In this document: piece by piece, positions 27,340-41,426 of the stretch
Position numbering within the stretch: position 1 is the first letter of the stretch
Layout: the number at the start of each line of letters is the position of its first letter
DNA from: Pseudaminobacter soli (ex Li et al. 2025)
Lineage (GTDB): Bacteria > Pseudomonadota > Alphaproteobacteria > Rhizobiales > Rhizobiaceae
NCBI RefSeq assembly: GCF_029892515.1
Contig: NZ_JARXVF010000005.1
Location: 124,001-188,000, forward strand
Direction: 5' to 3'
Length of the DNA: 64,000 nucleotides
The notes under the pieces: model-generated
The model's input: only the letters and a program-made list of their open reading frames with translations
Databases searched by the model: none
Told to the model about the DNA's origin: nothing
Made by a program: the position numbers and the translations under genes

Positions 27340-29070
27340 GTGAGAATGCCCCGGGTTCGCCCAGAAAAGAGAAGCGGCTCAGCAAGATGGGCGCTGCCGG
27401 CCATGCTCTGCATGTCGACGGCGGCGATGCTCTGCGCGCTTCCGGCCGAGGCACAGGACACCGGCCTGCGGGGAAGCCTCAGCGCCGCCGGCGCCAGTGA
27501 CGCGGCTCCGGCGGAGAGTGCCGCGCAACCACCGGCGCGAGACCAGTCCGGCGACGCTAAGCAGGATCTGCAGCCGCAATACGACCCCACCAGCACCGGC
27601 GCCATCGCTCCCTTGGAACAGACCGTTCCGAACGTCACTGACCAGAACCTCTATTCCCTGCCTGCAAATGTCGACGATGCACTTTCGGACGGATCTCCGC
27701 CGACGACGACTACTCGCAGGCCCTCGGCTACCCGCTTGCTCACTCAGGCACGGGCCTCGGCGGAAACCCAGCCGCAGCAGCCCGTGCGTGAGAACCTGCG
27801 GGTCGAAACCGTCGACGAGGACATCAATACGTCCGCGGTGCGCGCGCCGACCATCGACACGACGGAAAATGACGACAGCGAGCAGCGCGCCCAACGCGTG
27901 CAGGCGATCGAAAGCCGACGCCGGCCGCGCGACGACCGCCCCTTTGACCCGCTCGGCATCCGCGTCGGTTCGTTCGTGCTGCGGTCCTCGCTGGATCAGG
28001 GCCTGACGGCTACGAGCAATGCCGACGTCAGCTATGGCGGCTCCAGCGCCGTCCTGTCGGAAACCACGCTCCGCCTCAACGCCGCTTCCGACTGGAGCCG
28101 GCATGCGGCGGTCGTCAATGCCTATGGCAATCTGCGCCGCACGCTTTCAGGCGAACAGGTGAAGGACAGCCAGATCGGCGTCGACGGCCGGCTCGACCTC
28201 GACCTTGGCGACGAAATGCGCGCCTTCGGCGCACTCGGCTATCTGCGACGCCCCGAATCTGCCTCCTCTCCCGCAGCCGTGGTCGGCACGCTCTCCCAGC
28301 CGATCCGGCAGACGCTGACCGGCGGCGCCGGCCTCGAAAAGGCGGTGGGCAGGGCCCGCTTCGGCATCACCGGCCGGCTCGAGCACGACATGTATGGCGA
28401 CGCCGAGCTTTCCGATGGCGGCAGCATTTCGCAGAAGGATCGCGACTCGACGCTCGCCGCGCTGGTTCTGCGCGGCGGCTACGAAATTGCGCCGGCACTG
28501 ACACCCTTTGTTGAGGCCGAAATCGGCCGGCGCTTCTACGACCAGAAGATCGATGCGAGCGGCTATGAGCGCTCATCGACGCTGCTCGGCGCGCGGGCCG
28601 GCCTGGCCTTCGACATGGGCGAAAAACTTTCCGGCGAATTTTCCGCCGGCTGGCTGCGCGAGACCTTCGACGACGACCGCCTGACACCGATTTCGGGCCC
28701 CGCGATCGCGGCCGCGCTCGCCTGGTCGCCGGAACGCGGCACGACGGTGAACCTCACGGCCACGACCACAGCCGAGGGCGCCACCGCGGGCGGCGAAAGT
28801 GGCTCGATCCTGCATGCGGCACAACTATCGGCCGTGCGCGAGATCCGCGCCGACCTGACCGCTAACGCAGCCCTCGGCTTCGGCTATCGCGACTATTCCG
28901 GCTCGAACGGCTACGACAGGATTTTTAGCGCCGAACTCGGCGCGGTCTGGTGGATGAACCGCTATGCCGGCCTGACCGGACGCCTGCGCCACGAGCAGCT
29001 GCGCAGCAACCTGCCCTACCGCGATTACGACGCCAACAGCGTGTTCATGGGTGTGACGGTTCAGCGGTAG
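27340..29070 (+). CDS. Outer-membrane beta-barrel protein (BBP2-type)
   Basis: 576-residue secreted protein: signal peptide about 12-38 (ending PAEAQD), then 150 residues of low-complexity Pro/Ala/Thr-rich region, then from about 205 a run of alternating amphipathic strands to the C-terminus ending in FMGVTVQR. This matches the outer-membrane beta-barrel family of rhizobia annotated as BBP2 or capsule/exopolysaccharide-related barrels. The last residue is Arg rather than the usual aromatic one, though a Phe precedes by seven. No function is known. It starts about 140 bases from the divergent kdsD. Confidence 0.8.
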   Translation: MRMPRVRPEKRSGSARWALPAMLCMSTAAMLCALPAEAQDTGLRGSLSAAGASDAAPAESAAQPPARDQSGDAKQDLQPQYDPTSTGAIAPLEQTVPNVTDQNLYSLPANVDDALSDGSPPTTTTRRPSATRLLTQARASAETQPQQPVRENLRVETVDEDINTSAVRAPTIDTTENDDSEQRAQRVQAIESRRRPRDDRPFDPLGIRVGSFVLRSSLDQGLTATSNADVSYGGSSAVLSETTLRLNAASDWSRHAAVVNAYGNLRRTLSGEQVKDSQIGVDGRLDLDLGDEMRAFGALGYLRRPESASSPAAVVGTLSQPIRQTLTGGAGLEKAVGRARFGITGRLEHDMYGDAELSDGGSISQKDRDSTLAALVLRGGYEIAPALTPFVEAEIGRRFYDQKIDASGYERSSTLLGARAGLAFDMGEKLSGEFSAGWLRETFDDDRLTPISGPAIAAALAWSPERGTTVNLTATTTAEGATAGGESGSILHAAQLSAVREIRADLTANAALGFGYRDYSGSNGYDRIFSAELGAVWWMNRYAGLTGRLRHEQLRSNLPYRDYDANSVFMGVTVQR

Positions 29071-29102
29071 GAGCCCCTCCCTCGACGGGGAGGGTGAAGA
29101 CC

Positions 29103-30020
29103 TTACCTCGGCATCTTGCGCCGCTCGATCGGACGAAGGTCGCGCAGCGAACGAGCCAGCATGTCGACGACGTTGTCGTGCATGTCGGCGCGCCACAGCG
29201 AAAAGGCGACATTGGCCTCGATGAAGCCTTCAGGCGAACCGCAGTCGAAGGTGCGGCCCTGATAGTGGTAGCCGTAGAAGGCCTGCTCCTTTTCCAGCTT
29301 CAGCATGGCATCGGTAAGCTGGATTTCGTTGCCGGCGCCCTTTTCCTGGCCTTCCAGGATCTTGAAGATCTCCGGCTGCAGGATGTAGCGGCCATTGATG
29401 TAAAGGTTCGAAGGCGCGGTGCCATGCGTGGGCTTTTCCACCATGCCGGTGATCTCGAAGCCCGAATGCACATCACGGCCGCGCCCCACGATGCCGTATT
29501 TATGGGTCTCGGCCGGGTCGCATTCCTGCACGGCGATGATGTTGTTGCCCGTCTGCTCATAGAGCTCGACCATCTGCTTCAGGCAGCTTTGGTCGATCTG
29601 CATGATCATGTCGGGCAGCAGCAGCGCGAAGGGTTCGTCGCCGACCAGGTCGCGCGCGCACCAGACCGCGTGACCGAGCCCCAGCGGCACCTGCTGGCGC
29701 GTGAAGCTGGTCTGGCCCGGAGACGGCTGCAGCCGCTGCAGGCGCGAGAGTTGGTCGTCCTTGCCGCGCTGCGCCAGCGTGTCATAGAGCTCGAACTGGA
29801 CGTCGAAATGATCCTCGATGACGGCCTTGTTGCGGCCGGTCACGAAGATGAAGTGCTCGATGCCGGCTTCGCGAGCCTCATCGACCACATACTGGATCAC
29901 CGGGCGGTCGACGACTGTCAGCATCTCCTTGGGAATGGACTTGGTGGCAGGAAGAAAACGGGTGCCCAGGCCGGCAACCGGGAAAACTGCTTTGCGAACT
30001 TTTTTCATAGCATCACTCAT
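29103..30020 (-). CDS. galU: UTP-glucose-1-phosphate uridylyltransferase
   Basis: Makes UDP-glucose for exopolysaccharide, cyclic glucan and lipopolysaccharide synthesis. The nucleotidyltransferase signature [19 protein letters not shown] lies near the N-terminus, with [31 protein letters not shown], GIVEKPxxxxAPSNL-type [13 protein letters not shown] and [12 protein letters not shown] following. From the ATG at 30020 it has 305 residues; a Met four codons later is another possible start, and the open frame beyond 30020 is Arg-rich and not conserved. Divergent from the lytic transglycosylase gene. Confidence 0.95.
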   Translation of the reverse strand: MSDAMKKVRKAVFPVAGLGTRFLPATKSIPKEMLTVVDRPVIQYVVDEAREAGIEHFIFVTGRNKAVIEDHFDVQFELYDTLAQRGKDDQLSRLQRLQPSPGQTSFTRQQVPLGLGHAVWCARDLVGDEPFALLLPDMIMQIDQSCLKQMVELYEQTGNNIIAVQECDPAETHKYGIVGRGRDVHSGFEITGMVEKPTHGTAPSNLYINGRYILQPEIFKILEGQEKGAGNEIQLTDAMLKLEKEQAFYGYHYQGRTFDCGSPEGFIEANVAFSLWRADMHDNVVDMLARSLRDLRPIERRKMPR

Positions 30021-30220
30021 CCGAGTCGTACGCCGTCGTCTCCTATCACGAGATAAGACATTTTCATGTCGAAATTGATGAATATTGAACACGCCGTCGT
30101 CGATGACGACACCAACCGAGGCTTGGGGACGGCTTCATCCCATGATCATCGCCATGGTAAACGGATTGATAACCGCACTGGGCGATGAATGAGTCTTCCG
30201 AAATCCTAAAGGAGGGACAC

Positions 30221-31447
30221 ATGTTCGTTCGCAAGACCGTAAAGCGCTACGCAGGCGCCGTAGCAGCTCTCGGCCTGTCGCTTGGCCTGTTCCTTTCGGC
30301 AAGCCCGGCCTCGGCCGACGCCGCTTTCCAGCGGTGGGTCGCCGGCTTCCGCAGCACCGCCATGGAAAGCGGCATTTCCGGTGCAACCTTCGACCGCGCC
30401 TTCCGCAACGTGCGCGACATCGACCCTGAGGTGCTGGAGAAGGCGCGCTACCAGCCCGAATTCACCGCACCCGTCTGGGACTATTTCGACAACCGCGTGC
30501 ATGAGCAGGCCGTGGCAACAGGCCGCGCCATGGCGCGTCAGTGGAAGCCCTGGCTCGATCGCATCGAGCAGCGTTTCGGCGTCGACCGCAACATCCTGCT
30601 CGCCATCTGGTCGATGGAATCGAACTATGGCGAGACGCTCAAGAACGAGAAGGTCATGCGCAATGTGGTGCGCTCGCTGGCGACCCTCGCCTATGGCGAC
30701 CAGCAACGCTCCAAATATGCCCGTACCCAGCTGATCGCTGCGCTGAAGATCCTGCAGACCGGCGATATCGACGAAAGCCATCTGATGGGTTCGTGGGCTG
30801 GGGCAATGGGCCACACCCAGTTCATTCCGACCAGCTACCAGCGCTACGCCGTGGACATCGAAGGCAGCGGCAAGCGCGACATCTGGAACTCGGTGCCGGA
30901 TGCTCTCGCCACCGCCGCCAACCTGCTTGCCAAGAACGGCTGGCAGAGCGGGCGCACCTGGGGCTACGAGGTCAAGCTGCCGGCGACCGGAAAATTCCCG
31001 AACCGTGCGCTGCCGCTGGCCAAGTGGCAGGGCCTGGGCGTGACCCGTGCGCGCGGCAAGCCGTTCCGCGATGGCTCGGAGATGGCCGAACTCAAGGTGC
31101 TCGACGGGCGCGATGGGCCGGCCTTCCTGATGACCAAGAACTTCTCGGTTCTTAAGCGCTACAACAGTTCCGACAAATATGCGCTGGCCGTCGGCCTGCT
31201 TGCGGACGAGATCGCCGGCTATGGCGGCCTGGTGCGCGACTGGAACCGGCCCTTCACCAAGCTGAGCTTCGTGGAAAAGCAGGAACTGCAGCAGCGCCTT
31301 TCCGCGCATGGCTACTACCAGGGCAAGTCCGACGGCAAGATTGGCGAGGCTTCGCGCAACGCCATCAAGTCCTTCCAGGCCAGGGCCGGCATGGAGCAGG
31401 ACGGCCATCCGAGCATGGAAGTGCTGTCGCTACTGCGTAAACAGTAG
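30221..31447 (+). CDS. Lytic murein transglycosylase (MltB/SLT_2 family) with peptidoglycan-binding domain
   Basis: Periplasmic enzyme cleaving the MurNAc-GlcNAc bond to a 1,6-anhydro product. 408 residues from the ATG at 30221, which has a perfect AAAGGAGG ribosome site. Signal peptide about 1-33 (ending ASADA). The SLT_2 domain (about 33-330) has catalytic Glu in IWSMESNYGET, with GSWAGAMGHTQFIPTSYQRYAVD and KNFSVLKRYNSSDKYALAVGLLAD. A PG_binding_1 domain closes the protein (about 345-405, LQQRLSAHGYYQGKSDGKIG). All key residues are intact. Confidence 0.95.
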   Translation: MFVRKTVKRYAGAVAALGLSLGLFLSASPASADAAFQRWVAGFRSTAMESGISGATFDRAFRNVRDIDPEVLEKARYQPEFTAPVWDYFDNRVHEQAVATGRAMARQWKPWLDRIEQRFGVDRNILLAIWSMESNYGETLKNEKVMRNVVRSLATLAYGDQQRSKYARTQLIAALKILQTGDIDESHLMGSWAGAMGHTQFIPTSYQRYAVDIEGSGKRDIWNSVPDALATAANLLAKNGWQSGRTWGYEVKLPATGKFPNRALPLAKWQGLGVTRARGKPFRDGSEMAELKVLDGRDGPAFLMTKNFSVLKRYNSSDKYALAVGLLADEIAGYGGLVRDWNRPFTKLSFVEKQELQQRLSAHGYYQGKSDGKIGEASRNAIKSFQARAGMEQDGHPSMEVLSLLRKQ

Positions 31448-31563
31448 GTGCGTTTCTCGAAGATCGACATCGATTTTCGAGGGAATTTGCCTAAATTCAG
31501 AATCTCACGGCGTTGTAGCAATCAAGCACAGCGCCGTGGGTTGCGAACGCGAGGGAGCCGGCA

Positions 31564-32835
31564 TTGCTGCCAAGGAAACGGTTTGTCGTACCGGCCTGGG
31601 TACCTGCGCTGCTTCTGGCGCTGGCCGTGCTGGCGACCGGACTGACCGCAGCCGTTCCTCCCGCGCATGCGCAGGATCCCTACTATCGGCCCTGGTCGTT
31701 CCGTAACTTTTTCTCCCCGTTCTTCCAGCGTCGCGAACCGCGCTACTACGAGCCGCCCCCGGGCGAAATGCCCGGCAGGCCAAAAGCGCGCATCAAGCCC
31801 AAGATGCACAAAGCCCCCGATGGCGCGGCAGGCGCCAAGCAGCATCGCGTTGTTCCGGCCGAACCGCCAACCCCGGTGGTGGAAAAGCAGGCCGACGCCA
31901 AGGAGGTGCTGGTCATCGGCGATTTCATGGGCAGCGGCATCGCCGAAGGCCTGACTACCGTCTATGCCGCAAACCCGAAGGTGAAGGTCGTCGACCGGTC
32001 CAAGGGCTCGTCCGGCTTCGTGCGCGACGATTACTATGACTGGCCCAAGCAAGTCGGAACGCTCATCGATACAGAGAAGCCGGCGGTGGTAGTGGTCATG
32101 CTGGGCTCGAACGACCGCCAGCAGATGCGCGTCGGCAATGCTTCCGAAGCGCCGCGGACGGAAAACTGGGACAAGGAATATGATAGCCGCGCAAAGGCAC
32201 TGGCCAAGGCCATCGCCGACAAGAAGGTGCCCTTCATCTGGGTGGGCACGCCGGCTTTCAAATTCTCCAAGATGACCACCGACATGCTGGCCTTCAACGA
32301 TGTCTACCGCGCCGCCGCCGAGGGTGCAGGTGCCGAATTCATCGATGTATGGGACGGCTTCGTCGACGAGAACGGCACCTTCGTGGCGACCGGCCCCGAT
32401 GTGGACGGCCAGCCGGTTCGCCTGCGCTCGGACGATGGCATCAATTTCACCAAGGCCGGCAAGCGCAAGCTCGCCTTCTATGCCGAGAAGCCGCTGAACA
32501 AGATTCTCGGCGTCACCAACATGCCCGGCCCACACAGCGGCGGGCCGAATGTTCCCTCACCGGTCCAAGGCCCTAAGAAGGCCGCGCCGATCGACCGCAC
32601 GCCGCCGATCTCGCTGAACGATCCGGCGCTCGACGGCGGCGGCGACCTGCTCGGAGCACAGATCGGTCCCAAGCGCGGACAGCCGGACCCGGATACGCCG
32701 AGCGACAAGCTGCTGATCCAGGGCATTGCGCCCGCTCCCTCGCCCGGCCGCGCCGACGATTTTTCCTGGCCGACGGACGCGCCCAAGGTCGCTGCGCCTG
32801 CCGCGCCGGATGCGGGAAAAGCCGCCGCTCACTGA
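31564..32835 (+). CDS. DUF459 SGNH-fold periplasmic protein lacking canonical catalytic residues
   Basis: 423-residue exported protein from the TTG at 31564 (GAGGGAGCC upstream). A membrane/signal segment is at about 10-36 (VPALLLALAVLATGLTAAVPPAHAQ). The DUF459 SGNH domain (about 110-320) has block I as VLVIGDFMGSG, where the GDS nucleophile position is Phe, block III as VVMLGSNDRQQM, and block V as SDDGINFTKAGKRKLA, where the usual His is Asn. Without Ser and His it may be a binding protein, or use other residues. The C-terminal 100 residues are Pro-rich. It follows the transglycosylase gene by 116 bases, hinting at a cell-envelope role. Confidence 0.8.
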   Translation: MLPRKRFVVPAWVPALLLALAVLATGLTAAVPPAHAQDPYYRPWSFRNFFSPFFQRREPRYYEPPPGEMPGRPKARIKPKMHKAPDGAAGAKQHRVVPAEPPTPVVEKQADAKEVLVIGDFMGSGIAEGLTTVYAANPKVKVVDRSKGSSGFVRDDYYDWPKQVGTLIDTEKPAVVVVMLGSNDRQQMRVGNASEAPRTENWDKEYDSRAKALAKAIADKKVPFIWVGTPAFKFSKMTTDMLAFNDVYRAAAEGAGAEFIDVWDGFVDENGTFVATGPDVDGQPVRLRSDDGINFTKAGKRKLAFYAEKPLNKILGVTNMPGPHSGGPNVPSPVQGPKKAAPIDRTPPISLNDPALDGGGDLLGAQIGPKRGQPDPDTPSDKLLIQGIAPAPSPGRADDFSWPTDAPKVAAPAAPDAGKAAAH

Positions 32836-32856
32836 TCGCTGGCTAGACCCTGAAAG

Positions 32857-32885
32857 CAAAAAGGGCGCCGATGGCGCCCTTTCTC
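32857..32885. terminator. Bidirectional terminator between the DUF459 gene and gltD
   Basis: AAAGGGCGCC (32860-32869) pairs with GGCGCCCTTT (32873-32882); As on the left and Ts on the right allow use by both convergent genes (stops at 32835 and 32906). Confidence 0.75.
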
Positions 32886-32905
32886 GTCTCTGCATGCCGG
32901 CCTCG

Positions 32906-34360
32906 TCAGCGCGGCAGAACGGTCGTGCCCATCAGCGTTTCGTCGATGGAACGCGCTGCCTGACGGCCCTCGCGGATGGCCCACACCACCAGCGACTGGC
33001 CGCGCCGCACGTCGCCCGCCACATAGAGGCGATCGACGCTGGTGCGATAGTCGCGGTCATTTGCCTCGATATTGGTCGAGCGGCGGCTGTCGACATGCGT
33101 CTTCAGCGCCTCGCCCAGCTCGGCCGTAACCCCGCCCGAGATCGGACCGGCAAAGCCGATGGCGATAAAGGCAAGATCGGCGCGGATGACGAATTCGGTG
33201 CCGGCGATCGGCTTGCGCTTGTCGTCCACTTCGCAGCACTTCACGCCGGTAAGCTGGCCTTCTTCGCCGATGAATTCGAGCGTTGCGACCTGGAATTCGC
33301 GCTCCGCACCCTCGGCCTGGCTGGAGGAGGTGCGCATCTTCGTCGCCCAATAGGGCCAGACGGCGAGCTTGTTTTCCTTTTCGGGCGGCTGCGGGCGGAT
33401 GTCGAGCTGGGTCACGCGCACCGCGCCCTGGCGGAACGCCGTGCCGATGCAGTCGGAGGCGGTGTCGCCGCCGCCAACCACCACCACATGCTGGCCGCTG
33501 GCGACGATCGGCTCGGCATTCCAGGCCACCGAACCGATGTCCTCCTGCGCCAGGCGCTTGTTCTGCTGGACAAGGTAAGGCATTGCGTCGTGCACGCCTT
33601 CGAGTTCGCCGCCGGGGATGCCGGCCGGGCGCGGCGTTTCCGAACCGCCGCAATAGAGCACGGCGTCATACTCAGCAAGCAGTTCCGACACCTTCTTGTC
33701 GACGCCGACATTGACGTTGCAGAAGAAGGTCACGCCCTCGCCCTTCATCTGCTCGATGCGGCGGTCGATGTGGTGCTTCTCCATCTTGAAGTCCGGAATG
33801 CCGTAGCGCAGCAGGCCGCCGGGGCGGCTTTCGCGCTCATAGACATGAACTTCATGGCCGGTGCGGCCGAGCTGCTGGGCCGCGGCCATGCCGGCCGGGC
33901 CCGAGCCGATGATGGCGACGCGCTTGCCCGTCTTCTTCGCCGCCGGCTGCGGACGGATCATGCCCAGTTCGTGCGCCTTGTCGGCGAGCGCCTGCTCGAT
34001 CGTCTTGATCGCGACCGGGATGTCCTCGAGGTTCAGCGTGCACGCCTCCTCGCAAGGAGCCGGGCAGATGCGGCCGGTGAATTCGGGGAAGTTGTTGGTC
34101 GAATGGAGGTTGCGGATCGCATTCTCCCAATCGCCGCTGTAGACGAGGTCGTTCCAATCCGGAATCTGGTTGTGGATCGGACAGCCGGTCGGGCCGTGGC
34201 AGAACGGAATGCCGCAATCCATGCAGCGGGCCGCCTGCTTCTCGACTTCCTTGTCGGACATCGGCAGCGTGAATTCGCGATAGTGGCGAATGCGATCGGA
34301 GGCGGGCTGGTACTTGTGCACCTGCCGGTCGATCTCGAGGAAACCTGTAACCTTACCCAT
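32906..34360 (-). CDS. gltD: Glutamate synthase (NADPH) small subunit
   Basis: Beta subunit of the GltBD heterodimer; it takes electrons from NADPH through FAD and passes them to the large subunit for glutamate formation. 484 residues from the ATG at 34360 (MGKVTGFLEIDRQ, the usual GltD N-terminus). The N-terminal cysteine clusters CMDCGIPFC and CPAPCEEAC bind 4Fe-4S. Two dinucleotide folds follow: GSGPAGMAAAQQL for FAD and VVGGGDTASDC for NADPH. It is 115 bases downstream of gltB on the same strand. Confidence 0.97.
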   Translation of the reverse strand: MGKVTGFLEIDRQVHKYQPASDRIRHYREFTLPMSDKEVEKQAARCMDCGIPFCHGPTGCPIHNQIPDWNDLVYSGDWENAIRNLHSTNNFPEFTGRICPAPCEEACTLNLEDIPVAIKTIEQALADKAHELGMIRPQPAAKKTGKRVAIIGSGPAGMAAAQQLGRTGHEVHVYERESRPGGLLRYGIPDFKMEKHHIDRRIEQMKGEGVTFFCNVNVGVDKKVSELLAEYDAVLYCGGSETPRPAGIPGGELEGVHDAMPYLVQQNKRLAQEDIGSVAWNAEPIVASGQHVVVVGGGDTASDCIGTAFRQGAVRVTQLDIRPQPPEKENKLAVWPYWATKMRTSSSQAEGAEREFQVATLEFIGEEGQLTGVKCCEVDDKRKPIAGTEFVIRADLAFIAIGFAGPISGGVTAELGEALKTHVDSRRSTNIEANDRDYRTSVDRLYVAGDVRRGQSLVVWAIREGRQAARSIDETLMGTTVLPR

Positions 34361-34474
34361 TTCAAAGCTCTTGTTCGTGGGTGGCCGCAATGACGCGGCA
34401 TCAACGCAATCTCGGTGGAGGCGACGGCATCGGGCGGCACCTCTGCCGCCCGCCGTCGTCAGCGAAGGCTGGCG

Positions 34475-39217
<4,743 letters not shown>

Positions 39218-39725
39218 CGTCGTCTTCTTTCGATCTCTCCTGCCCTCGCGGGCGTTTCACATACGCTGCCAGGCTGTCGGTCTCATCCGAAGGTCGGCAG
39301 CAGCCGTTTTAGACGTTCCCCGGTAAAGGCATGTCGAGTGCTCGCATGCCATCCCCAGCAGATGCGCGAAACGGGCCAGTCGGGCCGATGTTCCACACAC
39401 CAGACGCAGCGACAGCCGGACCAGGCACTATAGCCCAAGTCCGGCAGGTGTTTGCGCGGAAAATAAGACAGCACTGCTGTCCTATTTTTCTTATCGCAGA
39501 ATTCTTTCCGTCACACAAGACCGATTCACAAAAAATCGGCGCGAAGCACGAAAGAAAATTTCTTCCAACGAAGGTGGGGCGAAACTTTCCACCCGGCCAT
39601 TTTTGAGGCCATTGCGGGCTGGCGCAGCCGGCCGCGCGGAATTTTATGCTCTGGCTCTTGCGAAATCGCCCCGAAACCGGCCAAGGTCGGCCCGGTTTTC
39701 AACTTGCATCCCCCGGAACAAGAAC
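39218..39725. other. Non-coding interval between divergent gltB and threonine aldolase
   Basis: 508 bases without a convincing gene; the short open frames here have no domain-like content. The left part must hold the gltB promoter and leader. The right third (about 39460-39560) is A/T-rich compared with its surroundings and contains a perfect palindrome (separate entry) and a small CCGAT-N9-ATCGG hairpin near 39522-39540. It could hold promoters for both genes. Confidence 0.6.
39464..39492. promoter_or_regulatory. Perfect palindrome in the gltB-ltaE interval
   Basis: GACAGCA-C-TGCTGTC (39467-39481) is a perfect inverted repeat, flanked by AATAA on the left and CTATTTTTCTT on the right. As RNA it would be a stem with a U-rich tail, so it could be an operator or a rightward terminator of an unseen transcript. 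Confidence 0.35.
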
Positions 39726-40775
39726 ATGTTTTTTGCCTCTGACAACTGGGCCGGCGCCCACCCCAAGATCGCGGCCGGCCTTTCGGCCCACGGCACGGGC
39801 TTTGCCTCGGCCTATGGCACCAGCGACATCGACCGGAAGGTTGGCGAGCGTTTCAACGAGATCTTCGAGCGCGAGGTTTCGGTGTTCTTCGTCGGCACCG
39901 GCACGGCCGCGAACTCGCTGTCGCTGGCGGCCTACAACCAGATCGGCGGCGTTTCCTTCATGCATCGCGACGCGCATATGCTGGAGGACGAGTGCGGCGC
40001 GCCCGAATTCCTCACCGGCGGCTCGCGGCTGCGCGCAGTCGACGGCCCGCTCGGCCGCATGACGGCCGAAAACCTCGAACGCGCCATCGCCCATTTCGAA
40101 CCGGAAGTCGTTCATTCGGGCGTGCCGATGGCGGTTTCGGTCACGCAGGCCACCGAGGTCGGCACTATCTACAGCCTGGCCGATCTCGACGCGATCTCGG
40201 CCATCGCCAAGAAGCGCGGCCTGCCGCTGCATATGGACGGCGCGCGCTTTGCCAACGCCCTGGTAGCGCTGGACACGACGCCCGCCGAGATGACCTGGAA
40301 GCGCGGCGTCGACATCGTCTCCTTCGGCGGCACCAAGAACGGCTGCTGGTGCGCCGAGGCCGTCGTCCTGTTCGACACCTCGAAGGCGCGCGAATTCAGC
40401 TTCCTGCGCAAGCGGGCAGCACAGCTCTTCTCGAAATCGCGCTTCATTGCCGCGCAGTTTGACGCCTATCTGGCAGACGGCCTGTGGCTGGAAAACGCGC
40501 GCCACTCCAACGCGATGTCCGCAAAGCTTGCAGACGCCATCGCGGCATCCAGCAGGATACGCCTTGCCTGGCGGCCGCAGGCCAACGAGGTCTTCGCGGT
40601 GATGCCCAAGTCCGCCATGAAGGAATTCACCGACGCCGGCGCGGTGTTTTATCCCTGGAACACGCCGCGCGGTTACACCGACCCGATCGGCGCCGATGAG
40701 ACCATGTGCCGCTTTGTCACCAGCTTCGCCACGACCGCCGAGGAAGTGGACCGCTTTGGTGCGCTGATCGCCTGA
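39726..40775 (+). CDS. ltaE: Low-specificity L-threonine aldolase
   Basis: PLP enzyme of fold type I that splits L-threonine or L-allo-threonine into glycine and acetaldehyde, and related beta-hydroxy amino acids. 349 residues from the ATG at 39726 (MFFASDNWAG). The PLP Schiff-base Lys204 lies in VSFGGTKNGCWCAE, the cofactor-binding Asp in LPLHMDGARFANAL, and FFVGTGTAANSL forms the phosphate cup. Upstream in-frame sequence to 39603 is basic and non-conserved. Monocistronic; the adjacent terminator belongs mainly to the opposing hsp20 gene. Confidence 0.93.
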   Translation: MFFASDNWAGAHPKIAAGLSAHGTGFASAYGTSDIDRKVGERFNEIFEREVSVFFVGTGTAANSLSLAAYNQIGGVSFMHRDAHMLEDECGAPEFLTGGSRLRAVDGPLGRMTAENLERAIAHFEPEVVHSGVPMAVSVTQATEVGTIYSLADLDAISAIAKKRGLPLHMDGARFANALVALDTTPAEMTWKRGVDIVSFGGTKNGCWCAEAVVLFDTSKAREFSFLRKRAAQLFSKSRFIAAQFDAYLADGLWLENARHSNAMSAKLADAIAASSRIRLAWRPQANEVFAVMPKSAMKEFTDAGAVFYPWNTPRGYTDPIGADETMCRFVTSFATTAEEVDRFGALIA

Positions 40776-40792
40776 TCCGGAACCGGCAGGCA

Positions 40793-40826
40793 GAAAAAAG
40801 GCGGCGCCCAGTGGGCGCCGCCTTGC
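40793..40826 (-). terminator. Rho-independent terminator of the hsp20 gene
   Basis: Arms AAGGCGGCGCCC (40798-40809) and GGGCGCCGCCTT (40813-40824) around AGT. Read leftward the stem runs into six Ts (from the A-run at 40794-40799), 23 bases after the hsp20 stop. In the rightward direction it only has two Ts, so use by ltaE is less sure. Confidence 0.85.
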
Positions 40827-40848
40827 TCGGGAGGAGCGTATCAGATTT

Positions 40849-41319
40849 TTAGTGCGCGGCCTTGGCTTCGATCTGCTTGGCCGATTTGTCCGGGGTACCG
40901 ATCTCGATCTTGCGAGGCTTGAGTTCCTCAGGGATCGTCCGCCTGAGGTCGATGTGCAGCAGGCCGTTCTTCAGCCGGGCGCCGACGACATCGACATGGT
41001 CGGCAAGCTGGAAGCGGCGCTCGAAAGCGCGCGAGGCGATGCCGCGATAGAGAATTTCGGAGCCCTCGCCAGAACCCTCATCCTTGCGCTCGCCCTTGAT
41101 GCTGAGCACGTTGCGATGGGCCTCGATGGCGATGTCGGATTCCGAAAAGCCGGCTACAGCCATGCTGATGCGATAGGAATCCTCACCCGTCCGCTCGATA
41201 TTGTAGGGCGGATAGGTGGTCTGGCCGCTTTCAGGCTGGCCAACGGAATCGAGCATGGTGAAAAGTCGGTCAAAACCGACGGTCGAGCGATAAAGCGGCG
41301 AAAAATCAACGTGACGCAT
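40849..41319 (-). CDS. Hsp20/alpha-crystallin family small heat-shock protein (IbpA-type)
   Basis: ATP-independent chaperone of 156 residues that holds unfolding proteins. The alpha-crystallin domain spans about 38-135, with YNIERTGEDSYRISMAVAGFSESDI, NVLSIKGERK and the conserved LKNGLLHIDLRR (A-x-x-x-n-G-v-L family motif). The N-terminal FSPLYRSTVGFDRLF is the usual rhizobial class A start. The 5' leader looks like a ROSE RNA thermometer and a heat-shock-type promoter is present upstream, so temperature control at two levels is likely. A strong terminator follows. Confidence 0.95.
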   Translation of the reverse strand: MRHVDFSPLYRSTVGFDRLFTMLDSVGQPESGQTTYPPYNIERTGEDSYRISMAVAGFSESDIAIEAHRNVLSIKGERKDEGSGEGSEILYRGIASRAFERRFQLADHVDVVGARLKNGLLHIDLRRTIPEELKPRKIEIGTPDKSAKQIEAKAAH

Positions 41320-41420
41320 GGTTCTGTTCTCCTGTTGAGCAACATGGTTTGCGTTTGACCTGCATGAAACCCGTTATGGCGTTTCGGAGCGGTCAGCGGC
41401 CCCGGTTCTCGGCGGCCACA
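41320..41420 (-). ncRNA. Candidate ROSE-type RNA thermometer in the hsp20 leader
   Basis: On the minus strand the leader ends with TTGCT (41338-41342), a four-base gap, and AGGAG (41329-41333), nine bases before the ATG at 41319. Pairing of U(U/C)GCU with the AGGA of the ribosome site is the hallmark of ROSE elements controlling rhizobial small heat-shock genes. A stem GGTTT/AAACC forms just upstream. The length from the predicted transcription start (near 41420) is about 100 bases, as in known ROSE leaders. Folding was judged by eye. Confidence 0.6.
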
Positions 41421-41426
41421 GCAGAC

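Noticed and set aside
32726-34393. Rightward open frame of 555 codons opposite gltD
   Set aside because: It has no recognisable motif and covers a convincing gltD with both nucleotide-binding folds.
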